DNA from: VAZQ01 sp963753575
GTDB lineage: Bacteria; Pseudomonadota; Alphaproteobacteria; Rhizobiales; Xanthobacteraceae
Direction of reading: 5' to 3'
Length of the DNA stretch: 64,000 nt
Assembly: GCA_963753575.1 (NCBI GenBank)
Contig: CAVWCR010000003.1
Location: forward strand, 4,712,001-4,776,000
In this document: piece after piece, positions 55,765-64,000 of the stretch
How the letters are laid out: the number at the start of each line of letters is the position of its first letter
Numbering within the stretch: the stretch's first letter is position 1
Position numbers and translations under genes: made by a program
The notes under the pieces: generated by a model
Told to the model about the DNA's origin: nothing
What the model saw: the letters and a program-made list of their open reading frames with translations, nothing else
Databases searched by the model: none

Positions 55765-57087
55765 CTATTGCAGGGCTTCGCCGTGCTGGGTGACATCGAG
55801 TCCTTCGATCTCGTTCTGAGGCGTGACCCGTAGCGGCACCATGATCTCGACCACCTTGAGCAGGACGGCTGTCACCACGCCCGACCAGACCGCAACCGCT
55901 GCGATACCGTAGACCTGATAGAGCATCTGGCCGGGGTTGCCCTCCAGGAGCCCGGCGGTCTCGCCCACGGCCGCGACCGCAAAAATCCCGCACATGAGCG
56001 TTCCGATCAGGCCGCCGACGCCGTGTACGCCAAAGACATCGAGCAAATCGTCGTAGCCGAGCGCGCCCTTGAGCTTGGTGCAGGCCCAAAAGCAGATCGC
56101 GCCGGCGAGCAGGCCGATCACGATGCCGTGCCACGGCAGCACGAAGCCGGACGCTGGCGTGATGGTGCCGAGCCCTGCGACCGCGCCTGAGATCATGCCA
56201 AGCACCGACGGCTTTCCGCGCGTCCACCATTCCAGGAGCATCCAGGTGAACGCTCCGGTCGCCGCCGCCAGGTGAGTTGCCACGATGGCGTAGACGGCGC
56301 GCGCGTTGGCGCCGAGCGCCGAGCCGCCGTTGAAGCCGAACCAGCCGACCCACAGCAGGCCTGTCCCGATCACCGCCAGCGACAGATCGTAGGGCGCGAA
56401 ATTTTCGCTGCCGTAGCCGTGGCGCTTGCCGATCAGACAGGCGGCGACGAGGCCCGCAACGCCGGCATTGAGATGGACGACGGTGCCACCGGCGAAATCG
56501 AGAATGCCCGGCCTTTTGGTCGCCGCGTCGGGTGTCAGCCAACCGCCGCCCCAGACCCAATGCGCGATCGGCACGTAGACAAGGAACAACCAGAGCGCCG
56601 CAAACAGCACAAATGCGGAGAAGCGCATCCGGTCTGCCACCGATCCTGCCACCAGCGCAACCGTGATGATCGCAAACGTCATCTGGTAGGCCATGAAGAG
56701 CATTTCAGGGATCTTGGTCGAGGGCGCGATCGCGTTGATGCCGATGCCGCCCAGCATCAGCTTGTCGAAATTGCCGATCAGCAAGCCGTCGCCGCTGAAG
56801 GTCAGCGAGTAGCCGGCCACCGCCCAGAGCAGGGAGCAGAGTGCCGTGCACAACAGGGTTTGCGCCATGGTGGCGAGCACGTTCTTCTTGCGCACCATCC
56901 CGCAGTAGAACAGCGCGAGCCCCGGGATCGTCATCATCAGCACCAGGCCGGTCGCCGCCAACATCCAGGCGGTGTCGCCCGTATCGATGCCAGGCGGCGC
57001 CGCCGCTTCGGCGAACGCGGGCGCCGTGCCAGCCGCCAACGCTGCCGCAACGCCGCAAGCGGCGCGGATCGGTCTTAGGATCGTCAT
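55765..57087 (-). CDS. amtB: Ammonium transporter AmtB (copy 2)
   Basis: A 440-aa Amt channel with signal peptide (MTILRPIRAACGVAAALAAG...PAFAE), 11 TM helices, LDFAGGTVVHLNAGVAGLVA and LDVFGVHGVGGLIGTLMCGI carrying the pore His residues, and the C-terminal tail EIEGLDVTQHGEALQ for GlnK binding. It is ~50 residues shorter than copy 1, mostly in a periplasmic loop. Paired with glnK2. Confidence 0.96.
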   Translation of the reverse strand: MTILRPIRAACGVAAALAAGTAPAFAEAAAPPGIDTGDTAWMLAATGLVLMMTIPGLALFYCGMVRKKNVLATMAQTLLCTALCSLLWAVAGYSLTFSGDGLLIGNFDKLMLGGIGINAIAPSTKIPEMLFMAYQMTFAIITVALVAGSVADRMRFSAFVLFAALWLFLVYVPIAHWVWGGGWLTPDAATKRPGILDFAGGTVVHLNAGVAGLVAACLIGKRHGYGSENFAPYDLSLAVIGTGLLWVGWFGFNGGSALGANARAVYAIVATHLAAATGAFTWMLLEWWTRGKPSVLGMISGAVAGLGTITPASGFVLPWHGIVIGLLAGAICFWACTKLKGALGYDDLLDVFGVHGVGGLIGTLMCGIFAVAAVGETAGLLEGNPGQMLYQVYGIAAVAVWSGVVTAVLLKVVEIMVPLRVTPQNEIEGLDVTQHGEALQ

Positions 57088-57168
57088 GGATCGTCCCCCT
57101 GAAGTGACGCCTGGGCGAAGGCGCCCGTTTCCCCCGTGCGCGCCGCTTCTGCGGCGGTTGGCCTCCTT

Positions 57169-57507
57169 CTAAAGCGCGTCGGCGTCGGTCTCGCCGGTGC
57201 GGATGCGCACGGCGCCGTCGATGCCGGTGACGAAAATCTTGCCGTCGCCGATCTGTCCGGTCTTGGCCGCGTTGGCGATCACCTCGACCACCTTGTCGAC
57301 CCGGTTGTCGTCGACCGCGACGTCGAGCCTGATCTTTGGCAGGAAGTTCACGGCGTATTCGGCGCCGCGATAGATTTCCTTGTGCCCCTTCTGGCGGCCG
57401 TAGCCTTTGACCTCGGCGACGGTCATGCCTTGCACGCCCGCCGACGTGAGCGCGTCGCGGACATCGTCGAGCTTGAACGGCTTGATGATGGCGATGATCA
57501 GTTTCAT
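57169..57507 (-). CDS. glnK: PII signal protein GlnK (copy 2)
   Basis: A 112-aa PII protein, MKLIIAIIKPFKLDDVRDAL, T-loop GRQKGHKEIYRGAEYAVNFL with modifiable Tyr, KTGQIGDGKIFVTGIDGAVR and RTGETDADAL. Differs from copy 1 at the T-loop (K for T) and B-loop, so partner choice may differ. 81 nt before amtB2. Confidence 0.97.
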   Translation of the reverse strand: MKLIIAIIKPFKLDDVRDALTSAGVQGMTVAEVKGYGRQKGHKEIYRGAEYAVNFLPKIRLDVAVDDNRVDKVVEVIANAAKTGQIGDGKIFVTGIDGAVRIRTGETDADAL

Positions 57508-57621
57508 GAAAGGTCCCGCGTATGGCGGCCTTAAAGCGGGCCGCGGGTAAGGCCGGCACCAGCCGAGGGGCTCGTGCGATGGCAGAGGGCCCACGATATC
57601 GGCAGCGCGTTCAAAAATTAA

Positions 57622-57636
57622 GCGGATTTGTTGCCA
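57622..57636 (-). promoter_or_regulatory. Candidate sigma-54 promoter of glnK2-amtB2
   Basis: The minus strand reads TGGCAAC-AAAT-CCGC: the invariant GG and GC dinucleotides are at the right 10-nt spacing. It lies ~115 nt upstream of glnK2, like the site upstream of glnK1. Confidence 0.5.
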
Positions 57637-57689
57637 CACAAATGAGCTTGCTGGCCACGCTGCGGGCACATCAGGACAGCGTTGCTGAC

Positions 57690-58574
57690 CTAAGGCTGTG
57701 CCTCGCCCGTGGGACGGCGCTCGCGCACCAGTCCCTCCTGTGCCACCGAGGCGACCAGGGTACCGTCGCGCGCAAAGATCAGCCCACGTGAGAAGCCGCG
57801 CGCACTCCCCATGTTGGGACTGTCCTGGGTGTAAAGGAGCCAGTCATCGGCGCGGAACGGGCGGTGCAGCCAGAGCGCATGGTCGAGGCTCGCCGCCATG
57901 ATGTCCTTTTCGAACACGGTACGGCCGTGCGGAATCAGCGCCGCGTCGAGCAGCGTCATATCGGACGCATAGGCCAGCACGCACTGGTGAATGGCGGGCT
58001 CGTCGGGCAATCGGCCGGTCGCCCGGATCCAGACGTTGAAGCGGCCGTCCTCGTAGGTCTTGCCGAGATAGCGCCCGAATTCGACCGGGCGCAGCTCGAT
58101 CGGCCGCTCGCGCTCGAAGTAGCGCCGCACCGGATCGGGCATCAGCGGCAGCACCCGCTCTTTCAGCTCGGCCTCGCTCGGCAGCTCTTCGGGCTTGGGT
58201 ACCACCGGCATCTTGGCCTGATGCGAAAAGCCCTCCTCCGCACGATGAAACGACACCGACATGATGAAGATCGCTTGGCCGTGCTGCAGCGCCTTGACCC
58301 GCCGGGTGGTGAAGCTCTTGCCGTCGCGCACACGCTCGACGTCGTAGATGATCGGCACCTTGGGGTCGCCCGCCAGCAGGAAATAGGCGTGCATGGAGTG
58401 GGGCGGCCGCTCGATGACGTCGACGGTGCGGCAGGCCGCGACCAGCGCCTGGCCGATCACCTGGCCGCCGAACACGCGCTGCCATCCGACTTGTGGACTG
58501 CGGCCGCGGAACAGGTTCACCTCGAGCGGCTCGAGGTCGAGGATGGTGAGCAAGTCTTCGATCGCGGCGGACAT
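57690..58574 (-). CDS. tesB: Acyl-CoA thioesterase II
   Basis: A 294-aa double hot-dog TesB thioesterase that hydrolyses medium/long acyl-CoA. N-terminal VGWQRVFGGQVIGQALVAAC, then SMHAYFLLAGDPKVPIIYDV, SFTTRRVKALQHGQAIFIMS, and C-terminal half ASLDHALWLHRPFRADDWLL with the catalytic Asp/His region. ATG 58574 starts MSAAIEDLLTILDL; longer upstream frame is not family-like. Divergent from ubiH. Confidence 0.95.
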   Translation of the reverse strand: MSAAIEDLLTILDLEPLEVNLFRGRSPQVGWQRVFGGQVIGQALVAACRTVDVIERPPHSMHAYFLLAGDPKVPIIYDVERVRDGKSFTTRRVKALQHGQAIFIMSVSFHRAEEGFSHQAKMPVVPKPEELPSEAELKERVLPLMPDPVRRYFERERPIELRPVEFGRYLGKTYEDGRFNVWIRATGRLPDEPAIHQCVLAYASDMTLLDAALIPHGRTVFEKDIMAASLDHALWLHRPFRADDWLLYTQDSPNMGSARGFSRGLIFARDGTLVASVAQEGLVRERRPTGEAQP

Positions 58575-58698
58575 GGTGGTCTTTCCCGGCGGTCTTTCCC
58601 GGGGGCGATGCCCCATGGTTAGCGACTGGATGCCGTGCTTTGGAGGCGGCTGGCAATAGCTATATCTATCGTAGGTCCGAACCCCTGTTGTGTGGCCA

Positions 58699-59958
58699 AT
58701 GCCCGAGAGCCCCAATCGTTGCGACGTGCTGATCGGCGGCGCCGGCTTTGCGGGCCTGGCGCTGGCGATCGCGCTCAGGCAGGCGCTCGGCCCTACATTT
58801 GCGGTGACCGTGGCCGACCCGGCGCTCGGGCGCGCCACCAGCGATGCGCGCGCGTCCGCCATTGTGGCGGCGGCGCGGCGCCTGTTCGAGACCATCGGCG
58901 TCTGGGACGATGTCGCAGGAGAGGCGCAGCCGATCCTCGACATGCAGGTCACCGACAGCCGGCTGGGCGATGCCGTGCGGCCGGTGTTCCTCACCTTCGA
59001 TGGCGACGTGGAACAACGCAGCCAAGTTCACGCAGGCTGCGTAGACTTGCCTGCGCGTGAAGCGTTTGCCCACATGGTGGAGAACGAGCCACTGCTCACG
59101 GCGCTCATCGAGCGCGCGAAACACGAAGGTGTCGCGCTCATCCCGCAGGGCGTGGCCGGTCAGACGAGTGCACAGTCGCATATCCACGTTGGGATTGCGG
59201 ACGGGAGCATGATCGCGGCCCGGCTCCTGGTCGCTGCCGACGGCGCGCGTTCGGGTATTCGGCAACGCGCCGGCATTGCGACCCATGGCTGGGACTACGG
59301 CCAGTCCGGCATCGTCACGACGGTCGCGCACGAGCGCGATCACAATGGCCGCGCCGAGGAGCATTTCCTGCCTGCCGGCCCGTTCGCGATCCTGCCGCTC
59401 AAGGGCCGGCGCTCATCGATCGTGTGGACGGAGACAACCGCGGAGGCCGAGCGCATCGTGGCGCTGCCTGACGCCGAATTCCACGCCGAGCTCGAGCGGC
59501 GCTTCGGGCTTCATCTCGGTGAGATCGAGGCGATTGGTCCGCGGCGCGCCTTTCCGCTCGGGCTTGCGGTCGCGCGCGCGTTCGTGGCCGAGCGCATCGC
59601 GCTCGTTGGCGATGCCGCGCACGTGATTCATCCGATCGCCGGGCAGGGGCTCAACATGGGCCTGAAGGATGTCGCGGCGCTGGCCGAAGTCATCGTCGAT
59701 GCCGCGCGGCTCGGGATCGATCCCGCAACCGTGCTGGAGCGGTACCAGCGCTGGCGGCGCTTCGACACCATGGCGATGGGGGTTGCGACCGACGGGCTCA
59801 ACCGGCTGTTCTCCAACCACTCCGACGTGCTGCGCGCCGTGCGCGACCTCGGTCTCGGCGTGGTCGATCGCCTGCCGATGCTCAAGCGCCTGTTCATTCG
59901 CGAGGCGGCTGGCCTGGTCGGCGAGGTGCCGAAGCTGCTCAGGGGCGAAGCGCTGTAG
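58699..59958 (+). CDS. Ubiquinone-biosynthesis FAD monooxygenase (UbiH/UbiF family)
   Basis: A 419-aa flavin hydroxylase. FAD motif CDVLIGGAGFAGLALAIALR, middle DG motif LLVAADGARSGIRQRAGI and second FAD motif RIALVGDAAHVIHPIAGQGL-NMGL. It hydroxylates the ring of the ubiquinone precursor; position cannot be told from sequence, so UbiH, UbiF, UbiL or similar is possible. Start ATG 58699; a GTG 9 nt upstream is possible. Confidence 0.9.
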   Translation: MPESPNRCDVLIGGAGFAGLALAIALRQALGPTFAVTVADPALGRATSDARASAIVAAARRLFETIGVWDDVAGEAQPILDMQVTDSRLGDAVRPVFLTFDGDVEQRSQVHAGCVDLPAREAFAHMVENEPLLTALIERAKHEGVALIPQGVAGQTSAQSHIHVGIADGSMIAARLLVAADGARSGIRQRAGIATHGWDYGQSGIVTTVAHERDHNGRAEEHFLPAGPFAILPLKGRRSSIVWTETTAEAERIVALPDAEFHAELERRFGLHLGEIEAIGPRRAFPLGLAVARAFVAERIALVGDAAHVIHPIAGQGLNMGLKDVAALAEVIVDAARLGIDPATVLERYQRWRRFDTMAMGVATDGLNRLFSNHSDVLRAVRDLGLGVVDRLPMLKRLFIREAAGLVGEVPKLLRGEAL

Positions 59959-60039
59959 AGCGTGATCCCGAAAAACTGACCTCACAATACCGGCAAGTTG
60001 CGCGTGTTTGGGCAGGGTTTGTACACAGGAGCCAAGACC

Positions 60040-60696
60040 ATGTTTGTTGGTCACTACGGGGTCTCTTTTGCCGCCAAGCTTGGCGAAAGGCGCGTGCCGC
60101 TTTGGGTCTGGTTCATCGCTGTGCAATGGCTGGATGTGGTCTGGTCTGTCCTTGTGCTGATGGGGATCGAGAAGTTGCGCATCGTTCCCGGTTTCACCGA
60201 AGCCAATGCGCTCGACCTCTACTACATGCCGTACACGCATGGGCTGCCGGGGTCGGTGGCGCTTTCCCTCGTCTTTGGCGGCATTGTTGCGTTGCTTACG
60301 ACAGGACGCGGGATGACGATCTTGCTCGTCGCGGCCGCGTCATTTTCACATTGGGTTCTTGATCTTGTTGTGCATATACCTGATTTGCCGCTCTACGATA
60401 ATACGGCCAAAGTCGGCTTCGGGCTGTGGCGCCACGTTATCGTGAGTTTCCCGCTGGAAATCATTCTTCTCGGCCTTGGTGCCTGGCTTTATGCGCGCCA
60501 GTTCACATTCGCGGGCGATCGGGGGAAATATATCTTCTGGGGCTTTGTGACTTTCGCGGCGGTCGCGCAAGTTTATGCCAACTTCGGCCCACCGCCCTCT
60601 TCGCCTCAATCCATGGCAGTCATCGCCCTCGCTTTCTATGCGGGGCTGGCCCTTTTGGCCGCATGGGTCGAGCGGGTCGCGATTGCCAAGACCTGA
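60040..60696 (+). CDS. DUF457-like integral membrane protein
   Basis: A 218-aa membrane protein with about six hydrophobic segments. MFVGHYGVSFAAKLGERRVP and the His/Asp-rich ASFSHWVLDLVVHIPDLPLY pattern match the YdjM/DUF457 family (putative metal-dependent hydrolases of the inner membrane). The ATG has AGGAG 8 nt upstream. No neighbour defines a role. Confidence 0.78.
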   Translation: MFVGHYGVSFAAKLGERRVPLWVWFIAVQWLDVVWSVLVLMGIEKLRIVPGFTEANALDLYYMPYTHGLPGSVALSLVFGGIVALLTTGRGMTILLVAAASFSHWVLDLVVHIPDLPLYDNTAKVGFGLWRHVIVSFPLEIILLGLGAWLYARQFTFAGDRGKYIFWGFVTFAAVAQVYANFGPPPSSPQSMAVIALAFYAGLALLAAWVERVAIAKT

Positions 60697-60726
60697 GCGA
60701 ACCTGACGCGAGCTCGCGCTGGTGGG

Positions 60727-61353
60727 TCACACGAATGGCACTGGCAAAATGTGCTGCTTGAAGGCTTCCCGCTGTTCGAGCCCGTCGTACCAGCGCGTGA
60801 GGTTGTCGAGCCCGCTCCAATCAGGCACCAGGCGCCGGTAGCGATAGGCGATCAGCCCGACCGGAATGTCGCCCATCGAGAATGCGTCGCTGGCGACGAA
60901 CGCGGTCTTGCCGAGCTGTGCATCGAGGATCGTCATCGCGGCCGTCGTCTTCTTGCGCGATTCGTCGATGTGCGCCTGGTTGCGCTTCTCCGGCGGGGTG
61001 CGAATGAGGCCCCAGAACAGCCCGTGGATCGCGGGCGCGCAAACCGAGAGCTGCCAGTCCATCCAGCTGCTGGCGCGCGCACGCGTCCTAAGATCAGAAG
61101 GCTCGAGCGTGCCGGCGCCGTGCTTGGCGGCGAGATAGCGCACGACCGTATTGGATTCCCAGAGGACGAAACCGTCGTCTTCTTCGAGCGTCGGGACGAG
61201 GCCGTTGGGATTCATCGCGAGGTAAGCGGGCTCGTTGTTCTTGCCGAACGAGCCGCCGACGTCGATGCGCTCGTGCGCAAGGCCGAGCTCGCCAATCGCC
61301 CACAGCACCTTCTGCACGTTGACCGAGGTGTTCCGCCCCCAGATCTTCAGCAT
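60727..61353 (-). CDS. Glutathione S-transferase family protein
   Basis: A 208-aa GST: N-terminal thioredoxin fold (MLKIWGRNTSVNVQKVLWAI, AYLAMNPNGLVPTLEEDDGF, WESNTVVRYLA with the Glu-Ser glutathione site) and helical C-terminal domain (SMGDIPVGLIAYRYRRLVPD). Substrate unknown. Confidence 0.92.
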   Translation of the reverse strand: MLKIWGRNTSVNVQKVLWAIGELGLAHERIDVGGSFGKNNEPAYLAMNPNGLVPTLEEDDGFVLWESNTVVRYLAAKHGAGTLEPSDLRTRARASSWMDWQLSVCAPAIHGLFWGLIRTPPEKRNQAHIDESRKKTTAAMTILDAQLGKTAFVASDAFSMGDIPVGLIAYRYRRLVPDWSGLDNLTRWYDGLEQREAFKQHILPVPFV

Positions 61354-61367
61354 CGCTCCCTCTCCCT

Positions 61368-61408
61368 AGAGCATGATCTCTTTCCGAAAACCGGTCCCCG
61401 CTTTTCGG
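61368..61408. repeat. Rhizobiales-type AGAGCATGATC...TTTTCGG repeat (partial)
   Basis: AGAGCATGATC followed by TTTCCGAAAACCGGTCCCCG-CTTTTCGG is one arm-plus-hairpin of a repeat very common in Hyphomicrobiales intergenic DNA. The CCGAAAA/TTTTCGG arms could form a hairpin just after the Trm112-like gene. A fragment (GAGCGTGATCCCGAAAAACTG) also lies at about 59957-59978. Confidence 0.75.
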
Positions 61409-61410
61409 TT

Positions 61411-61614
61411 CTAGCTGGCGTCCTCGAGCTTGCGAGCCTCTTCGGCCAGCATGATCGGGATGCCGTCGCGGATCGGGTAGGCGAGCTTGGCCGAGCGCGA
61501 GATCAATTCCTGCCGCGTAGCGTCGTATTCGAGCGGGCCCTTGGTGAGCGGGCAGACCAGGATTTCGAGCAGCTTCGGATCGATGCTGCCGGCGGGACGG
61601 TCGGGGGTGTTCAT
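61411..61614 (-). CDS. Trm112-family small protein
   Basis: A 67-aa protein with the Trm112/YcaR pattern DPKLLEILVCPLTKGPLEYD and LAYPIRDGIPIMLAEEARKL. Only one Cys of the usual zinc pairs remains. Family members support methyltransferases or lipid A functions, but the bacterial role is unclear. GGGAGG precedes the ATG. Lies 23 nt after infA, same strand. Confidence 0.92.
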   Translation of the reverse strand: MNTPDRPAGSIDPKLLEILVCPLTKGPLEYDATRQELISRSAKLAYPIRDGIPIMLAEEARKLEDAS

Positions 61615-61637
61615 GCCTGCCTCCCGGGTCGCATGGT

Positions 61638-61916
61638 CTATCGGCGGCGGACGGTCTGTTGCCGGCGCGTGGGCGGCGCGCCGAGCGGGCGGTTGGTATC
61701 GCGGTGGCGGAAGTTGATGCGGCCGCGATCGAGGTCGTAGGGTGACATCTCGACCACGACCTTGTCGCCTACGCCGGTGCGGATGCGGAACTTGCGCATC
61801 TTGCCCGACATATAGGCCAGCACTTCGTGCTCGTTGTCGAGCCGGACGCGATAGTTGCCGTCCGGCAGGACTTCAGTCACGATCCCTTCAAACTCCAGCA
61901 GTTCTTCCTTCGCCAT
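61638..61916 (-). CDS. infA: Translation initiation factor IF-1
   Basis: A 92-aa OB-fold IF-1: MAKEELLEFEGIVTEVLPDG, NYRVRLDNEHEVLAYMSGKM-RKFRIRTGVGDKVVVEMSPY. A basic C-terminal tail (RPLGAPPTRRQQTVRRR) of ~20 residues is added to the E. coli length, usual in this group. ATG 61916 has GGAGAG. It directly follows rhlE, hinting at a shared cold/translation role. Confidence 0.96.
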   Translation of the reverse strand: MAKEELLEFEGIVTEVLPDGNYRVRLDNEHEVLAYMSGKMRKFRIRTGVGDKVVVEMSPYDLDRGRINFRHRDTNRPLGAPPTRRQQTVRRR

Positions 61917-61951
61917 TGGGGTTCTCTCCAAACTCGATTGTCAGCTTCTTA

Positions 61952-63394
<1,443 letters not shown>

Positions 63395-63737
63395 AGTGTC
63401 TTTCTTTCATATGGCGAAACCGGCCGGTGCCCGCCGCCGCCTGGCTTGCAGGCATCGGCGCTGGGCGTGGCAAGTCGGCGAAAGCCGACATGCGCGACGC
63501 GACCGCGGATCGCGGGGACTATGGACACCCCGCGTGGTCTGGGCTGTCGGTGATTTCGGTGCTGGATGCGTCGGGTCGAAAACCAAGACGTCGAAAGAAG
63601 GCGTGGAATTCGTGCACGCGACCCGTGAATGGCCAGCAATCTCAAGCGAAATTGGGCCTATCGATCTCAACAGCCACTACATAGCGGATTCACGCGGTCT
63701 TTTCAAGGCATTGCTGAATTAAGGTGAAAAATCTATC
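63395..63737. other. Intergenic stretch upstream of rhlE
   Basis: No gene is supported. This should contain the rhlE promoter and a leader; short frames here lack ribosome sites. Confidence 0.35.
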
Positions 63738-63901
63738 CCAGTGCCGCCGATCTGAAGTTCCTACGACATTTGCGGCAAGCTCGCTTAGGCACTTCAGATC
63801 GAAAAGCGGCACTGGAACCATAGCGTTGCAAGTGTCCTTCGATTCCGACGTTCGCAAACGAAGGTGCCGCAGAATGATGCGAACTTCGGAATCGGGACAC
63901 T
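63738..63901. repeat. Composite GAAGTTC repeat element (family B, reverse)
   Basis: Palindrome 1 spans 63738-63815 (outer arms CCAGTGCCGC/GCGGCACTGG, inner CGATCTGAAGTTCCTA with TAGGCACTTCAGATCG). Palindrome 2 spans 63831-63901 (AGTGTCC...GACGTTCGC with GCGAACTTCGGAATCGGGA). The two occur in the opposite order to the copy at 49054-49219. Confidence 0.85.
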
Positions 63902-63908
63902 AATTTAG

Positions 63909-64000
63909 CTACTGCAGCGGCGTCTCGCCGCCGATGTTCTTCTTGGCAAGCTCGATCTCGGTCATGGCGATCAGCATGTCGGCGCGTGTCTTGAGATCGG
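63909..64000 (-). CDS. C-terminal end of an unidentified gene
   Basis: The minus strand is open from the window edge to a stop at 63909 and reads DLKTRADMLIAMTEIELAKK followed by NIGGETPLQ. The strong helical look and absence of alternative frames suggest a real gene that starts outside the window. I do not recognise the family. Confidence 0.55.
   Translation of the reverse strand, partial: DLKTRADMLIAMTEIELAKKNIGGETPLQ

Overview
The window is about 64 kb of GC-rich, densely coding DNA from an alphaproteobacterium, most likely Hyphomicrobiales (Bradyrhizobiaceae/Xanthobacteraceae-like). The order rho ... mnmE-mnmG-rsmG-parA-parB ... holA, leuS, then xthA, lolA, ftsK, glnK-amtB, tesB and ubiH points to this group. 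So do two parS sites, a SigF/NrsF pair of Caulobacter type, tripartite-tricarboxylate (Bug/TctC) binding proteins and abundant short palindromic intergenic repeats. The parAB/parS block suggests the segment lies near the chromosome origin. I saw no rRNA, tRNA or CRISPR array.

Layout. (1) 1-526 is the 3' end of rho. (2) About 0.6-29 kb is an accessory corridor between rho and mnmE, genes that are adjacent in many relatives. It holds two tandem TPR/O-GlcNAc-transferase-like (SPINDLY) proteins, an orphan nitrate/sulfonate-type ABC ATPase, a triple-GAF protein, a PIN-toxin remnant, a bufferin (DUF2282) copper-peptide operon with divergent SigF/NrsF, an arylmalonate-decarboxylase-like/SDR pair, a Bug protein next to a P1B-5 metal ATPase fused to hemerythrin, a free-standing adenylation-carrier-thioesterase synthetase, a DUF255 thioredoxin-like protein, a TIR-NB-ARC-TPR (STAND) protein, an ABC-F ATPase and a VapBC pair. 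(3) 29-35 kb is the tRNA-modification/segregation block mnmE-mnmG-rsmG-parA-parB, with parS sites before mnmG and inside rsmG; rsmG carries an apparent 1-nt frameshift at its 3' end. (4) 35-39 kb holds an Argonaute C-terminal remnant, a TPR protein, an unknown protein, a DUF2336 protein and holA. (5) 39.5-49 kb holds leuS (without lptE in its usual place), a diguanylate cyclase, a YggS-type PLP protein, an L,D-transpeptidase, an OmpR-type response regulator with a cyclic-nucleotide-binding protein, xthA and lolA. (6) 49-64 kb holds ftsK, an aminotransferase, a gutted Bug pseudogene, two glnK-amtB operons with sigma-54-like promoters and terminators, tesB, ubiH, a DUF457-like membrane protein, a GST, a Trm112-like protein, infA, rhlE and the 3' end of an unidentified gene.

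Functional themes. The accessory corridor is rich in metal handling (bufferin operon, P1B-5 ATPase), protein glycosylation, and conflict/defence functions (TIR-STAND, VapBC, PIN remnant; the Argonaute remnant lies just outside it). Intergenic gaps carry at least four families of inverted-repeat elements: a ~109-bp element in three copies, a composite ~165-bp GAAGTTC element in both orientations, a 156-bp element with 13-bp ends, and GAATAG-type arrays. One of these sits in the leuS-holA gap where lptE would be expected.
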